From Puniceibacterium sediminis (lineage in GTDB: Bacteria > Pseudomonadota > Alphaproteobacteria > Rhodobacterales > Rhodobacteraceae): 64,000 bases of DNA. Position 1 is the first letter of the stretch; each line of letters opens with the position of its first letter. A program made the translations under genes and the position numbers. The stretch lies in contig NZ_FZNN01000012.1 in the NCBI RefSeq assembly GCF_900188035.1, forward strand, positions 98,974 to 162,973. The letters are read 5' to 3'. The notes beneath the pieces are model-generated. The model saw only the letters and a program-made list of their open reading frames with translations. It was not told where the DNA came from and ran no database searches. This document shows positions 37,050-49,725 of this stretch, one piece after another.

Positions 37050-38285
37050 TCACAGACCCATGCAGTTCGCGTAGTAGGTGACGGTTGCAGGCCAGTCACT
37101 GAACACACCAGCAACCTTGGCTTCGGTGTGCAGGGCGTCCAGCAGGGTAAAGTAATCACCGTCGGTATCGACCACATCGTTGACCGACTGGAAATACCAG
37201 CCACCACCGTTGTTCAGCGGCCCGGAACGTTCCAGCGACCAGGCGATCAGCTTCAAACCGGCCTCGTTCGCCGCATCCGCATAGGGCGACGCAACCATCT
37301 TGCCGTCTTTGACCGTCAGCATCATCCACAGCGGCGGCGCGATATAGTTCACGCCCATGTCCGCCAACTCCTGCATCGTCGGCTTGAAGGTCGCGGGATC
37401 CATCGGATCAAGCAGACCTTCATCCTCGTCCGACGCCTCGTAACGGTCGTCCAGATACACCGCCTGCGCACCAAATTCCGGCTCGTTCGCGATCCAGTAT
37501 TGAATGTCAGACAAATCGAATGACTGCGCCCAGACGTCCGACGCGGGCACACCGGCGGCCTTGTATTCGTCCACCAGTTTCTGCGCGTACATTTCCTGGG
37601 TGAAGCCATCAAAAGGCATCTCGACCGAAGCATTCTTCAGCTCGGGGGTGAACTTTGCCCCCAGATCACGGAACAGCTTGATCGATTCCGCATGTGTCAT
37701 GATCTGCGCGGGCTGCTGGGCGTATTCAGTGCTGCGGAACGATGCAACGCCGCCCTGAAACTCCTCGGCTGTCGTGGCCGTGGCATCCGACGAATCCATC
37801 TTCGGTGTCAGCGACTTGTACTGCTCCAGCGTGATCTCAGAGGTGCGGCACTCGGCCTTTGCCTTTTCATCACCCGACGCCGCAGCGAATGGTGTGACGC
37901 AAGTCTCGCTCAGATCGCTGACCAGAATGTTGGTCGTCGTCGCCAGATCGTTCTGCGCGTGACGGCAGACCAGTTCCTTGTCCTTGGTAAAGGTCACGTC
38001 GCATTCAAGGATGCCCGCCCCCATATGCGCCGCCGCAACATTGGATTCGACCGTGTGTTCGGGAAAGAACAGCGGCGCGCCGCGGTGACCGATGGAAAAC
38101 AGCGTCCGTTCGGGCGCCTGCCCGCGGCAGGACATCAGCTTGTCCTTCAGCGCGCCGTCGTCCATTTTGTCCATCAGGTAAAAGGGCCGCACGCCGTAGG
38201 TCAGCCCCTGCTCATTCGCCTGCACCGGCATAGCCGCCGCCAGCGCCCAAAGCGCCCCACATCCCAGAACAGTAAGTTTTTGCAT
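37050..38285 (-). CDS. Glycerophosphodiester phosphodiesterase
   Basis: A 411-residue GDPD-fold enzyme with a signal peptide (KLTVLGCGALWALAAAMPVQA), so periplasmic. The catalytic start of the domain is SIGHRGAPLFFPEHTVESN, followed by the acidic ILECDVTFTKDKELVCRHAQ with the metal-binding Glu and Asp. It hydrolyses glycerophosphodiesters to glycerol-3-phosphate and an alcohol, as in GlpQ-type phospholipid salvage. It is longer than the minimal GDPD domain because of an insert before the C-terminal WSLERSGPLNNGGGWY segment. Confidence 0.9.
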   Translation of the reverse strand: MQKLTVLGCGALWALAAAMPVQANEQGLTYGVRPFYLMDKMDDGALKDKLMSCRGQAPERTLFSIGHRGAPLFFPEHTVESNVAAAHMGAGILECDVTFTKDKELVCRHAQNDLATTTNILVSDLSETCVTPFAAASGDEKAKAECRTSEITLEQYKSLTPKMDSSDATATTAEEFQGGVASFRSTEYAQQPAQIMTHAESIKLFRDLGAKFTPELKNASVEMPFDGFTQEMYAQKLVDEYKAAGVPASDVWAQSFDLSDIQYWIANEPEFGAQAVYLDDRYEASDEDEGLLDPMDPATFKPTMQELADMGVNYIAPPLWMMLTVKDGKMVASPYADAANEAGLKLIAWSLERSGPLNNGGGWYFQSVNDVVDTDGDYFTLLDALHTEAKVAGVFSDWPATVTYYANCMGL

Positions 38286-38430
38286 TTTCGTCTCCAGCAG
38301 GTTTGATCTGCTGGGGGCCTATCCCGCCGCGACACACAGTTTGATGACAGCGGGACGACAGTTCGCTGACAGTCATCCCGGCCCCCGGTTTCATCTGTTC
38401 GAAAATGCTCCGGGGGCCTTGCGCCTGCCC

Positions 38431-41400
38431 TTACCCTTTGGCGCGGCGCTTCTTTTCTTCCGCCAGCTTCTCGGCCAGATCTTTAGCGATGCCAAAGGCG
38501 CCCTGAATCTTGTCCTTTTCGCGCGACCAGTCGCGAAGCAGCACGATCTTGTTGTCCTTGACCTTGGCCTTGCCGTTTTCGGCCTGGATGAACTCGACCA
38601 GCCCCTGGGGCGATGCGAACTTGTCGTTGTAAAACTGCACCGTCGCCCCCTTGGGCCCGGCGTCCAGCTTGGCGATCCCGGCGCGCTTGCACATCGCCTT
38701 GATCCGGACCACCAGCAGCAGGGTGTTGACCTCGCGCGGCAGCTTGCCGAACCGGTCGATCAGCTCGGCGGCAAAGCCTTCCAGCTCGACCTTGGTGGTC
38801 AGGGCCGACAGCCTGCGATACAGCCCCAGCCGCACATCCAGATCGGGCACGTACTCCTCGGGGATCAGCACCGGAACACCCAGATTGATCTGCGGCGCCC
38901 ACTGGCCCTCATCCTCGGTCAGGCCTTCCATCTCGCCGGACCGGATCTTGGCAATCGCCTCTTCCAGCATCGACTGGTACAACTCATAGCCCACATCGCG
39001 CATCTGGCCGGACTGTTCCTCGCCCAGCAGGTTACCCGCACCGCGAATGTCCAGATCCTGCGACGCCAGCGTGAAACCCGCCCCCAACGTATCCAGCGAC
39101 CCCAGCACCCGCAGGCGTTTCTCGGCCGTAGTGGTCAGCTTGGCCCGTGGTTTGGTGGTGAGGTACGCATAGGCGCGGGTCTTGGATCGCCCCACACGCC
39201 CCCGGATCTGATAAAGCTGCGCCAGACCAAACATGTCCGCGCGGTGGATCACCATCGTGTTGGCCGTCGGAATATCCAGACCGGATTCAACGATGGTCGT
39301 CGCCAGCAGCACATCGAACTTGCCGTCATAAAACGCGTTCATCCGGTCATCCAGCTCGCCCGCGGCCATCTGGCCATGGGCAACCACGTAACTCAATTCC
39401 GGCAGCTGCTCTTTCAGGAATGCCTCGATCTCGGGTAAATCTGAAATGCGCGGCACAACATAGAACGACTGCCCGCCGCGATAATGTTCACGCAGCAGCG
39501 CCTCGCGGATCGTGACGGCATCGAATTCGGACACATAGGTGCGGATCGCCAGACGGTCGACCGGCGGCGTGCCGATGATCGAAAGGTCCCGCACCCCGGT
39601 CAGCGACAGTTGCAAGGTCCGCGGGATCGGCGTCGCCGTCAGCGTCAGCACATGGATATCCGTGCGCATCGCCTTCAGCCGCTCTTTGTGGCCGACACCA
39701 AAGTGCTGTTCCTCGTCGATGATCAACAGGCCAAGGTTCTGGAACTTCACGCTTTTGGCCAGCAACGCATGGGTGCCGATCACGATATCGACCGTCCCCT
39801 TGGCCATGCCGTCCCGTGTCAGCGCCGCATCCTTGGTCGACACGAACCGCGACAGCGGGCGCACTTCCAGCGGAAAGCCGCGGAACCGTTCGGCAAAGGC
39901 CTTGTAATGCTGGCGCGCCAGCAGCGTGGTCGGCGTGATCACCGCGACCTGCACCCCGGACATGGCGGCGACAAAGGCGGCGCGCATCGCCACCTCGGTC
40001 TTGCCAAAACCCACGTCGCCGCAGATCAGGCGATCCATCGGCTGGCCGGACTGCAAATCGGCCATCACATCCTCGATGGCGGTCAGCTGGTCATCCGTTT
40101 CCGTATAGGGGAATCGCGCGGAAAACGCATCCCATGCCCCCGGCGGCGGCTCCAGTATCGGCGCACGGCGCAGGGCGCGCTCCGCCGCAATCCGGATCAG
40201 CTTGTCCGCCATCTCGCGGATACGTTCCTTGAGCTTGGCCTTCTTCGACTGCCATGCCCCGCCGCCCAGCCTGTCCAGCAGCCCCTCTTCGTGACCATAG
40301 CGCGACAGCAGTTCGATATTCTCGACCGGCAGGTAAAGCCTTGATCCTTCGGCATATTCCAGCAGCAGGCATTCATGCGCCGCCCCCAGTGCCTCGATCA
40401 CTTCCATGCCCTGATAGCGACCGATGCCGTGGTCCACATGCACCACCAGATCGCCGGGCGACAGGCTTTGCGTCTCGGTCAGGAAATTCTCGGCCTTGCG
40501 GCGTTTCTTGGGGGACCGGATCAGCCGGTCGCCCAACACGTCCTGCTCGGAAATTACGGTAAGATGTGACTTGCCTTTTTGGCCTACCGCTCCGCTACCT
40601 AAGGCCGGATCAAAGGGCGCCTCGAACCCCGCCTCCAGCGCCCAGACCGCCAGATACAGCCCGCGCTTGCCGATGCGGGTGCCGTTCGGAATCGGGATCG
40701 CCTCGGCCAGCCCCTCATCCTCGATCAACCCGGTCAGACGTTCGCGCGCGCCCTCGGAATAGGACGCGATGACAACCGGCCCCTCGTGCAACTTCGTCTT
40801 GATATGCGCCGCCAATGCGCCAAACAGGCTCAGGCTTTCCTGCTGCCGCTCGGGCGCGAAATTGCGGCCAATCCGCCCGCCGCCGTCCACCACACCGGGG
40901 CCGCTTGCCTGCGCCAGCGGATGCATCTGCAACACGCGCCGATCCGCCAGCGCCTTTTCCCAGGCCGCATCGTCCAGATACAGCAACGCGGGCGGCGCGG
41001 GTTTATAAACCGAATCCATCCGGTTTTTTTGCTGCATCGCCAGACGGCGGGTTTCATACTGATCGGCGATCGTATCCCACCGCGCCAGCCGCGACGGCGT
41101 CACCTGATCGTCCAGCAACACGGGGGCGTCGGGCAGATAATCAAACAGCGTCTCAAGCCGTTCATGGAAAAACGGCAGCCAGTGTTCGATTCCCTGATGC
41201 TTGCGCCCCGCGCTCACCGCCTCGTACAGCGGATCGTCGGTGCCGGCCGCGCCGAATTCGATCCGGTAATTCTGCCGGAACCGGGTGATCGCCGCCTCGT
41301 CCAGAATGACTTCGGACACGGGGGCAAGCTCGACCAGCTCCATCTTTTCCGTGGTGCGCTGGGTTGCGGGGTCAAACCGCCGCGCGCCGTCCAGAACATC

Positions 41401-41937
41401 GCCGAACAGGTCCAGCCGCACCGGACCGCCCTCGCCCGGCGGATAGATGTCGATGATGCCGCCACGCACGGCGTAATCGCCGGGCTCCATCACCGTCGGC
41501 GCCTGCGAAAAGCCCATCCGCACAAGGAAATTGCGCAGCGCGGCCTCATCCACCAGCCCGCCCACTGTTGCGGTAAAGGCCGCCTCGCGCAGCACTTCGC
41601 GCGCGGGAATACGTTGGGTTGCGGCATTCAGCGTGGTCAGCAGCACGAACTGCCCCGGCATCCCATGCACAAGCCCCGCCAGCGTCGCCATCCGCGTGGC
41701 CGAAATATCGGCATTCGGCGACACCCGGTCATAAGGCAGGCAATCCCAGCCCGGAAAACTGATCACCGGCATGTCGGGTGCCCAGAACGCCAGCGCGTCG
41801 CGCATCTGCGCCAGCCGCTTGTCGTCGCGCGCCACATGCACCACAGGCCCGCCCGCGCGGGACAGTTCCTGCAAGATCAGACGGGCGTCAAAGCCTTCCG
41901 GCGCGCCGCCAAGGACGAGAGGTTTGAGATGAGCCAT
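38431..41937 (-). CDS. mfd: Transcription-repair coupling factor
   Basis: A 1168-residue DNA translocase that removes RNA polymerase stalled at DNA damage and recruits UvrA. It has the UvrB-like N-terminal region, the RNA-polymerase interaction domain, the helicase core with Walker A GDVGFGKTEVAMRAAF near residue 640 and DEEQ box LIIDEEQHFG near 740, and the TRG/helicase motif region with VVARGQM-type and QIRGRVGRS. The C-terminal part is a TRCF D7 domain. Full length compared with the usual ~1150. The upstream gene, 34 bases away, encodes a small membrane protein on the same strand. Confidence 0.97.
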   Translation of the reverse strand: MAHLKPLVLGGAPEGFDARLILQELSRAGGPVVHVARDDKRLAQMRDALAFWAPDMPVISFPGWDCLPYDRVSPNADISATRMATLAGLVHGMPGQFVLLTTLNAATQRIPAREVLREAAFTATVGGLVDEAALRNFLVRMGFSQAPTVMEPGDYAVRGGIIDIYPPGEGGPVRLDLFGDVLDGARRFDPATQRTTEKMELVELAPVSEVILDEAAITRFRQNYRIEFGAAGTDDPLYEAVSAGRKHQGIEHWLPFFHERLETLFDYLPDAPVLLDDQVTPSRLARWDTIADQYETRRLAMQQKNRMDSVYKPAPPALLYLDDAAWEKALADRRVLQMHPLAQASGPGVVDGGGRIGRNFAPERQQESLSLFGALAAHIKTKLHEGPVVIASYSEGARERLTGLIEDEGLAEAIPIPNGTRIGKRGLYLAVWALEAGFEAPFDPALGSGAVGQKGKSHLTVISEQDVLGDRLIRSPKKRRKAENFLTETQSLSPGDLVVHVDHGIGRYQGMEVIEALGAAHECLLLEYAEGSRLYLPVENIELLSRYGHEEGLLDRLGGGAWQSKKAKLKERIREMADKLIRIAAERALRRAPILEPPPGAWDAFSARFPYTETDDQLTAIEDVMADLQSGQPMDRLICGDVGFGKTEVAMRAAFVAAMSGVQVAVITPTTLLARQHYKAFAERFRGFPLEVRPLSRFVSTKDAALTRDGMAKGTVDIVIGTHALLAKSVKFQNLGLLIIDEEQHFGVGHKERLKAMRTDIHVLTLTATPIPRTLQLSLTGVRDLSIIGTPPVDRLAIRTYVSEFDAVTIREALLREHYRGGQSFYVVPRISDLPEIEAFLKEQLPELSYVVAHGQMAAGELDDRMNAFYDGKFDVLLATTIVESGLDIPTANTMVIHRADMFGLAQLYQIRGRVGRSKTRAYAYLTTKPRAKLTTTAEKRLRVLGSLDTLGAGFTLASQDLDIRGAGNLLGEEQSGQMRDVGYELYQSMLEEAIAKIRSGEMEGLTEDEGQWAPQINLGVPVLIPEEYVPDLDVRLGLYRRLSALTTKVELEGFAAELIDRFGKLPREVNTLLLVVRIKAMCKRAGIAKLDAGPKGATVQFYNDKFASPQGLVEFIQAENGKAKVKDNKIVLLRDWSREKDKIQGAFGIAKDLAEKLAEEKKRRAKG

Positions 41938-41970
41938 GGCGCGATGACATGGCGCGGAACGCAGCGCCCG

Positions 41971-42459
41971 TCAACCAAGGATGCCGGCAGACAGGTTCTG
42001 ATACATGCCCCAAAGCGACGTCACAAAGATCGAAGTCATGCCAATCGCCTGCGTCGCGATCCGCAGATGCCCCAGACGCGTCTGCACCACCTCTCCGGTG
42101 GCACCTTCGGCCCGGATCCGGCTGGCCACACGCAGCGTCAGCAACCAGACCAGCGTCAGTGGAAAGCCCAGCAGGAACACCGCCTGCGCCAGTTCGATCC
42201 AGTAGACAAAGGCCAAAAGCGCCAGCATCACAATCACGAAACACCCCAGCGCCAGCAGCCAAAGCCCCGCACCATCAATGCCGCGCAGCATCCTGTTGGC
42301 ATTGATGCGCACCAGCTCGTCCAGATCAATCTCGGCCTGACCACCCTGACTGCGGGCGCGCGTGACCATATCAAACGGCACGCCCATGACGCGGTGGCTG
42401 GCAGCGGACCAGATGACCGCCACCGCGATCCAGAACCAGAGACTGGAAAACGACCGCAT
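41971..42459 (-). CDS. Small membrane protein of unknown function
   Basis: A 162-residue protein with about four hydrophobic stretches: FSSLWFWIAVAVIWSAA at the start, GLWLLALGCFVIVMLALLAF and AVFLLGFPLTLVWLL in the middle, and AIGMTSIFVTSLWGMY at the C-terminus. The Arg-rich segments between them (HRVMGVPFDMVTRARSQ) are conserved-looking. I do not recognise a named family. Start set at MRSFSSLWFW. It lies 33 bases upstream of mfd and may be co-transcribed; a link to repair is not implied. Confidence 0.7.
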   Translation of the reverse strand: MRSFSSLWFWIAVAVIWSAASHRVMGVPFDMVTRARSQGGQAEIDLDELVRINANRMLRGIDGAGLWLLALGCFVIVMLALLAFVYWIELAQAVFLLGFPLTLVWLLTLRVASRIRAEGATGEVVQTRLGHLRIATQAIGMTSIFVTSLWGMYQNLSAGILG

Positions 42460-42482
42460 GTCGATCACTTCCAAGACAATGA

Positions 42483-43628
<1,146 letters not shown>

Positions 43629-43748
43629 CGGTCGCACGCCGATCCTGACCCAAGGATGGTGACACAGGGGCACTTTCGCGGTATGATCCCAGACAACCGG
43701 CCACACGACCGGACCCGAGGCATTGCCAACAACAAAACGAGCATCCCA

Positions 43749-44306
43749 ATGACGAAAATCACCCGACGCGGCATCACCCTTGCGCTAGGCGCGACAGCTT
43801 TCCTGGCGGCCTGCAACAACGGCGTCGGCGGCTCTGGTGCCGCGACGATCGATGCCCGTGTGGATGCCACGATGGCCCAGCTCTACAGCCAGTATCCCAA
43901 CACCCGCCAGCTCCAGTCCAAATCGACCGGCGTTCTGGTCATGCCGCTGGTGACCGAGGCAGGCCTGGGTCTGGGCGGGGCCTACGGGCGCGGCGCGCTG
44001 CGGGTTGGCGGCGTGACGGTCGACTATTACTCGACCACCAAGGCTAGCGCGGGCCTTCAGATCGGCGCGCAGCAATATGCGCATGTGCTGTTCTTCATGA
44101 CCCAGGACGCATTGATGAATTTCCGCCGCTCGCCCGGCTGGGCCGCCAGCGCGAACATCGAATACGCCACGCCGGATCGCGGCGAAACCCTTGCGGCCGA
44201 GACGACGACATCGCTCTCTCCGGTCATTGCGATCATATTCGGCCAGTCCGGCCTGCGCGTCGGCGCGACCCTGGACGGCGTGAAATACAGCCGCATCATT
44301 CCCTGA
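43749..44306 (+). CDS. SYLF/Ysc84 domain lipoprotein
   Basis: A 185-residue lipoprotein: signal ITRRGITLALGATAFLAAC with lipobox LAAC. The mature part is a SYLF-type lipid-binding domain, recognised by STGVLVMPLVTEAGLGLGG, then YGRGALRVGG, TKASAGLQIGAQQYAHVLFF and SPVIAIIFGQSGLRVGATLDG. Bacterial members are outer-membrane or periplasmic lipoproteins of uncertain role. Start set at MTKITRRG because it leads straight into the signal. Two hairpins follow downstream. Confidence 0.85.
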   Translation: MTKITRRGITLALGATAFLAACNNGVGGSGAATIDARVDATMAQLYSQYPNTRQLQSKSTGVLVMPLVTEAGLGLGGAYGRGALRVGGVTVDYYSTTKASAGLQIGAQQYAHVLFFMTQDALMNFRRSPGWAASANIEYATPDRGETLAAETTTSLSPVIAIIFGQSGLRVGATLDGVKYSRIIP

Positions 44307-44397
44307 TACGGGCCCTGATACGGGCGCAGATCAGAACCTGATCCCAAGGCGCGCCTGCGGCGCACAGGTCTTTTCATTTCAGGGGCGATGCCCCCTC

Positions 44398-44419
44398 TTG
44401 AGCCCCTGCCGGGGCTCAA
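44398..44419. terminator. Hairpin after SYLF lipoprotein gene
   Basis: TTGAGCCCC pairs exactly with GGGGCTCAA across TGCC (9 bp). It lies in a 213-base gap between the lipoprotein gene and usg, both of whose 3' ends face it. A T-rich tract is absent. Confidence 0.45.
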
Positions 44420-44477
44420 TTCACCCCTTGGAAATTCCGCAGTGAATCGCAAAATCGCCAAGGCCGGTTTTGACTGA

Positions 44478-44495
44478 GAGGGGGTTGGCCCCCTC
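44478..44495. terminator. Second hairpin before usg 3' end
   Basis: GAGGGGG pairs with CCCCCTC around TTGG (7 bp). On the plus strand it is followed by CTCATTTTCCC. It lies 25 bases from the usg stop and may end transcription from both sides together with the first hairpin. Confidence 0.5.
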
Positions 44496-44519
44496 CTCAT
44501 TTTCCCGACAGTACGAACT

Positions 44520-44786
44520 TCAGTGATACCTGAATTCGCCCACCACGTTGCGCCATTCCCCGGGCGAGATCATCTTGCGATGGGTAAAGCGGACCGAATG
44601 CAGCGGGCCTTCGATACTGCCCTGCCAGAATTCGATGAAATCGAACAGTTTCTGATGATCCGGGGCCAGATCGTAGTCCTGCCAGATGTATGTGTTCAGC
44701 ACGTTCTTGTAGTCGGGCATCCGGTAAAAAATCTCGGCCGTGGTCAGCCCGTATCCACGCAGCATGAGTTCCGTTTCGCTTTGCAT
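44520..44786 (-). CDS. Usg family protein
   Basis: An 88-residue protein of the alphaproteobacterial Usg family. The core LRGYGLTTAEIFYRMPDYKN followed by TYIWQDYDLAPDHQKLFDF and PLHSVRFTHRKMISPGEW is very characteristic. The name comes from genes near trp or fabA in some species; the function is unknown. Start at MQSETELMLRGY, preceded by CAGGAG on the coding strand, in place of an in-frame ATG 21 bases upstream. Confidence 0.88.
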   Translation of the reverse strand: MQSETELMLRGYGLTTAEIFYRMPDYKNVLNTYIWQDYDLAPDHQKLFDFIEFWQGSIEGPLHSVRFTHRKMISPGEWRNVVGEFRYH

Positions 44787-44982
44787 TTTGCGACTCCTGG
44801 TGTTCACCTCAACAACACGGGAATCATGCCAAGCATAAATTTACTTTTCAATAAAAACAAAATGTTAGCAGTCACCCCCGGTGGCTGCCAGAATTGCATC
44901 CCCGCGACCATTGCGCCCCGCATCCTGCGTCTGATATACACACCTCAACAACATATAGAATAATGACTGACAGGTAGATCAC

Positions 44983-47748
<2,766 letters not shown>

Positions 47749-47757
47749 GAATTGCGC

Positions 47758-47788
47758 GGGCTGCCCCGGGGTTACCCCGGGGCGGCCC
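47758..47788 (+). terminator. Terminator-like hairpin after gyrA
   Basis: A 14-bp stem (GGGCTGCCCCGGGG with CCCCGGGGCGGCCC, one G-U) closes on a 3-base loop, 10 bases after the gyrA stop. There is no U-tract, so Rho-dependent ending or end stabilisation is as likely as intrinsic termination. The convergent unknown gene ends 16 bases beyond. Confidence 0.55.
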
Positions 47789-47803
47789 CTGCACCATTGC
47801 GGA

Positions 47804-48391
47804 TCAGGACCGGAACAGGTGGTTCGGGTCGAAACGGCACCATTCTGAAATCTTGAGATAGGTCGCCGTGAACCCGGAAAGCGAGAATTCGTCGGCGACA
47901 AAAGGTGGCTCGCCGTAATGCAGGACTTCCACGGCGACACTGTTCGCGCCACGGAACGTCCCTATCAGATCAGGCACGAAACCATCGGTCATTCCGGCCG
48001 CGACCATATAGCGGCCATAGCTGTCCATACTGTCATAGAATCCCATTTCCGGGCCGAAATCTGACATCTGGTGGTCGATATACAGCTCGAACTCGTCATC
48101 CTCCCGCAGCGGGATCGGGTAGTTGCTGTAGACAATCGGCAGATAGCTCGCCGAGGCGTTATAGCCGCCCATGTCGACTTCAATCTCGAAGATACCCGAC
48201 CCGTCGCCCCCGGTCCAGATCGCGCAGCGCCCCATCTCGTAACCGGCGCTCCATTCCTTGTGTGACCACACCAGTTCGGGATCGTCCATGGCAGAAACCG
48301 ATGTGCCACCCAGCGCAAAGATCAATGCGGGCATCAGGCCGCGCGAAACAGCACGCCGAATAACGCCACCATTGGACATATGAACAGTCAT
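47804..48391 (-). CDS. Secreted protein of unknown function
   Basis: A 195-residue protein with an apparent Sec signal peptide ending near SVSA (LMPALIFALGGTSVSAMDD). The mature part is acidic and aromatic (YEMGRCAIWTGGDGSGIFEI, then YLPIVYSNYP and YIDHQMSDFGPEMGF) and holds two Cys residues, one near the start and one near the end (SEWCRF), that could form a disulfide in the periplasm. I do not recognise the family. CAGGGAG stands 10 bases before the ATG. It faces gyrA and is divergent from the DUF6614 gene. Confidence 0.65.
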   Translation of the reverse strand: MTVHMSNGGVIRRAVSRGLMPALIFALGGTSVSAMDDPELVWSHKEWSAGYEMGRCAIWTGGDGSGIFEIEVDMGGYNASASYLPIVYSNYPIPLREDDEFELYIDHQMSDFGPEMGFYDSMDSYGRYMVAAGMTDGFVPDLIGTFRGANSVAVEVLHYGEPPFVADEFSLSGFTATYLKISEWCRFDPNHLFRS

Positions 48392-48577
48392 GAAATGTCG
48401 CTCCCTGGAAATCTGCGCCTATTAGAATCAGGAGACGTAAACATGGAGTTACGCGTGGCGCTTGCGCGGTGCCGCCCTGTTTCATCCCGCCAAATTCTGA
48501 TTGTCGGCTGTTTACCGAATGGTCAGCTTTCGGGCGCAAGCTGCCGCCGAAGTCTGCCCCATGCGGAGAAGCGGCAT

Positions 48578-48928
48578 ATGAATCTCTATCACTGCCAGAT
48601 CGACATCCATCACGCGGCCAAGGCGCTTGCCTTTGCAGAGGCGGTTGAACAATGGATGGAATACCTTAAAGGTCGGGATGCCATCAAATCCTGGCGTCTG
48701 CTGCGACGCAAACTGAACCTTGCCAGCGACAACCACCGCGATTTCCTGCTTGAGGTCGAGTTCGAAAATCTGGGTCAGCTCGATCAGGCCTTCCGCATCC
48801 TCGGTGAACATGACGAAGAGGTGAAACGCCTCTACGCCAATGTAAACGCCTTGATTTCTGACAACGACCTCGGCCTATACCGCCCCTTCCCAGACCCTGA
48901 ACGGGCGGAACGAATGGCGCTGATCTGA
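48578..48928 (+). CDS. DUF6614 family protein
   Basis: A 116-residue soluble protein beginning MNLYHCQIDIHHAAKALAF, followed by WMEYLKGRDAIKSWRLLRRK and FLLEVEFENLGQLDQAF. The beta-strand/helix pattern suggests a ferredoxin-like (dimeric alpha-beta barrel) fold. It matches what I recall of the DUF6614 group in Rhodobacterales; function unknown. GCGGAGAAGCGG stands just before the ATG. Downstream is a 220-base gap with a hairpin before the next gene. Confidence 0.65.
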   Translation: MNLYHCQIDIHHAAKALAFAEAVEQWMEYLKGRDAIKSWRLLRRKLNLASDNHRDFLLEVEFENLGQLDQAFRILGEHDEEVKRLYANVNALISDNDLGLYRPFPDPERAERMALI

Positions 48929-49084
48929 CGCCCGCCCAACAGCGCTTCCCGGGCCAAAACAGCCCGGGGATAAGGCAACAAAGAAACTGCAACCACCTCT
49001 CGTGGTTGCTGAGGGTCACGCCTAAATAACCGTAACAATTGATATAAATACCCTTTCTTAAGCCGGGTTAAAGATTTCTTACCT

Positions 49085-49133
49085 AAAACAAACCGGCCAG
49101 CCGCGCAGCCACGCCGCTGGCTGGTTTGTTTTT
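49085..49133 (+). promoter_or_regulatory. Long leader hairpin with U-tract upstream of the hinge-protein gene
   Basis: AAAACAAACCGGCCAGC pairs with GCTGGCTGGTTTGTTTT along 17 bp with one G-U, around a 14-base loop, and is followed by TT on the plus strand. It ends 16 bases before the ATG at 49150, leaving no room for a promoter between hairpin and gene. It may therefore be an attenuator in the 5' leader. It could also be the terminator of the DUF6614 gene with a promoter for the next gene that reads through it. Confidence 0.55.
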
Positions 49134-49149
49134 GCACGGAGACAATGAG

Positions 49150-49665
49150 ATGATCAATTCAGCAACAAACAGCGGCGTGATGCTGTCACAGAACCGACAG
49201 AATTCCCCCCTGACCCAGAACCAAAGCACCAAACTGGCCGAAACTCTCTCGCGGTATGATGCCGACAACCTGTCAGACGACGACGCCAAAGCGCTGGTGA
49301 CCTCGATCCGCGAACTGGGGATCAAAGCTGGCTCTGGTCTGGCCGATGCGCTGGGCGCCGCCGGTATTGATGCGGGTGATCTGGCACAAAAGGCCGGCAT
49401 CGGCGGTCCGGGCGGTCCTCCGGGTGGCAAGGGTGGCCCCGGTGGCCCTCCTCCGGGCGGCAAAGGCGGCCCTCCTCCCGGCGGTGGCCAAGGGGCAAAA
49501 GGCGTGGAGTCAGTGGACGAGGCCGTGGTTTCGCTGATCAAGGACGCCGCCGAAGCCTATGAGGCCAGTGAGGACGAAGAGAGCAGCTTTGCTGATATCC
49601 TGGCGGCCAAACTTGAAGAAGCCGGCTATGATCCCAGCCAGCCGGTCGTCGACTTCTACGCCTGA
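49150..49665 (+). CDS. Small two-domain protein with Gly/Pro-rich hinge, unknown function
   Basis: A 171-residue acidic protein without a signal peptide. Residues 1-83 have a polar Asn/Gln-rich start followed by helical segments (KLAETLSRYDADNLSDDDA, then VTSIRELGIKAGSGLADALG). Residues 84-118 form a hinge made almost only of Gly, Pro and Lys in repeated GGPPGGKGGP units. Residues 119-171 are helical and acidic (VDEAVVSLIKDAAEAYEAS), ending YDPSQPVVDFYA. The two outer parts both carry Asp-rich stretches but no clear EF-hand. CACGGAG precedes the ATG. I do not recognise a named family. Confidence 0.7.
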   Translation: MINSATNSGVMLSQNRQNSPLTQNQSTKLAETLSRYDADNLSDDDAKALVTSIRELGIKAGSGLADALGAAGIDAGDLAQKAGIGGPGGPPGGKGGPGGPPPGGKGGPPPGGGQGAKGVESVDEAVVSLIKDAAEAYEASEDEESSFADILAAKLEEAGYDPSQPVVDFYA

Positions 49666-49681
49666 ACACCGCACAGAACCC

Positions 49682-49704
49682 GGGCGCGCCAGACCGGCGC
49701 GCCT
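49682..49704. terminator. GGCGCGCC hairpin after hinge-protein gene
   Basis: GGCGCGCC occurs twice, 5 bases apart (683-690 and 696-703 of this kb), each palindromic and each able to pair with the other. It follows the stop by 17 bases and is followed by TGTT. The convergent carboxypeptidase gene ends 22 bases further on. Confidence 0.5.
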
Positions 49705-49725
49705 GTTCTGCAATTCGGCCCGGTC

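Noticed and set aside
49058..49071. CtrA binding site (TTAA-N7-TTAA)
   Set aside because: The spacer is six bases, not seven, so it is not a proper match; recorded only as a weak hint in a finding.
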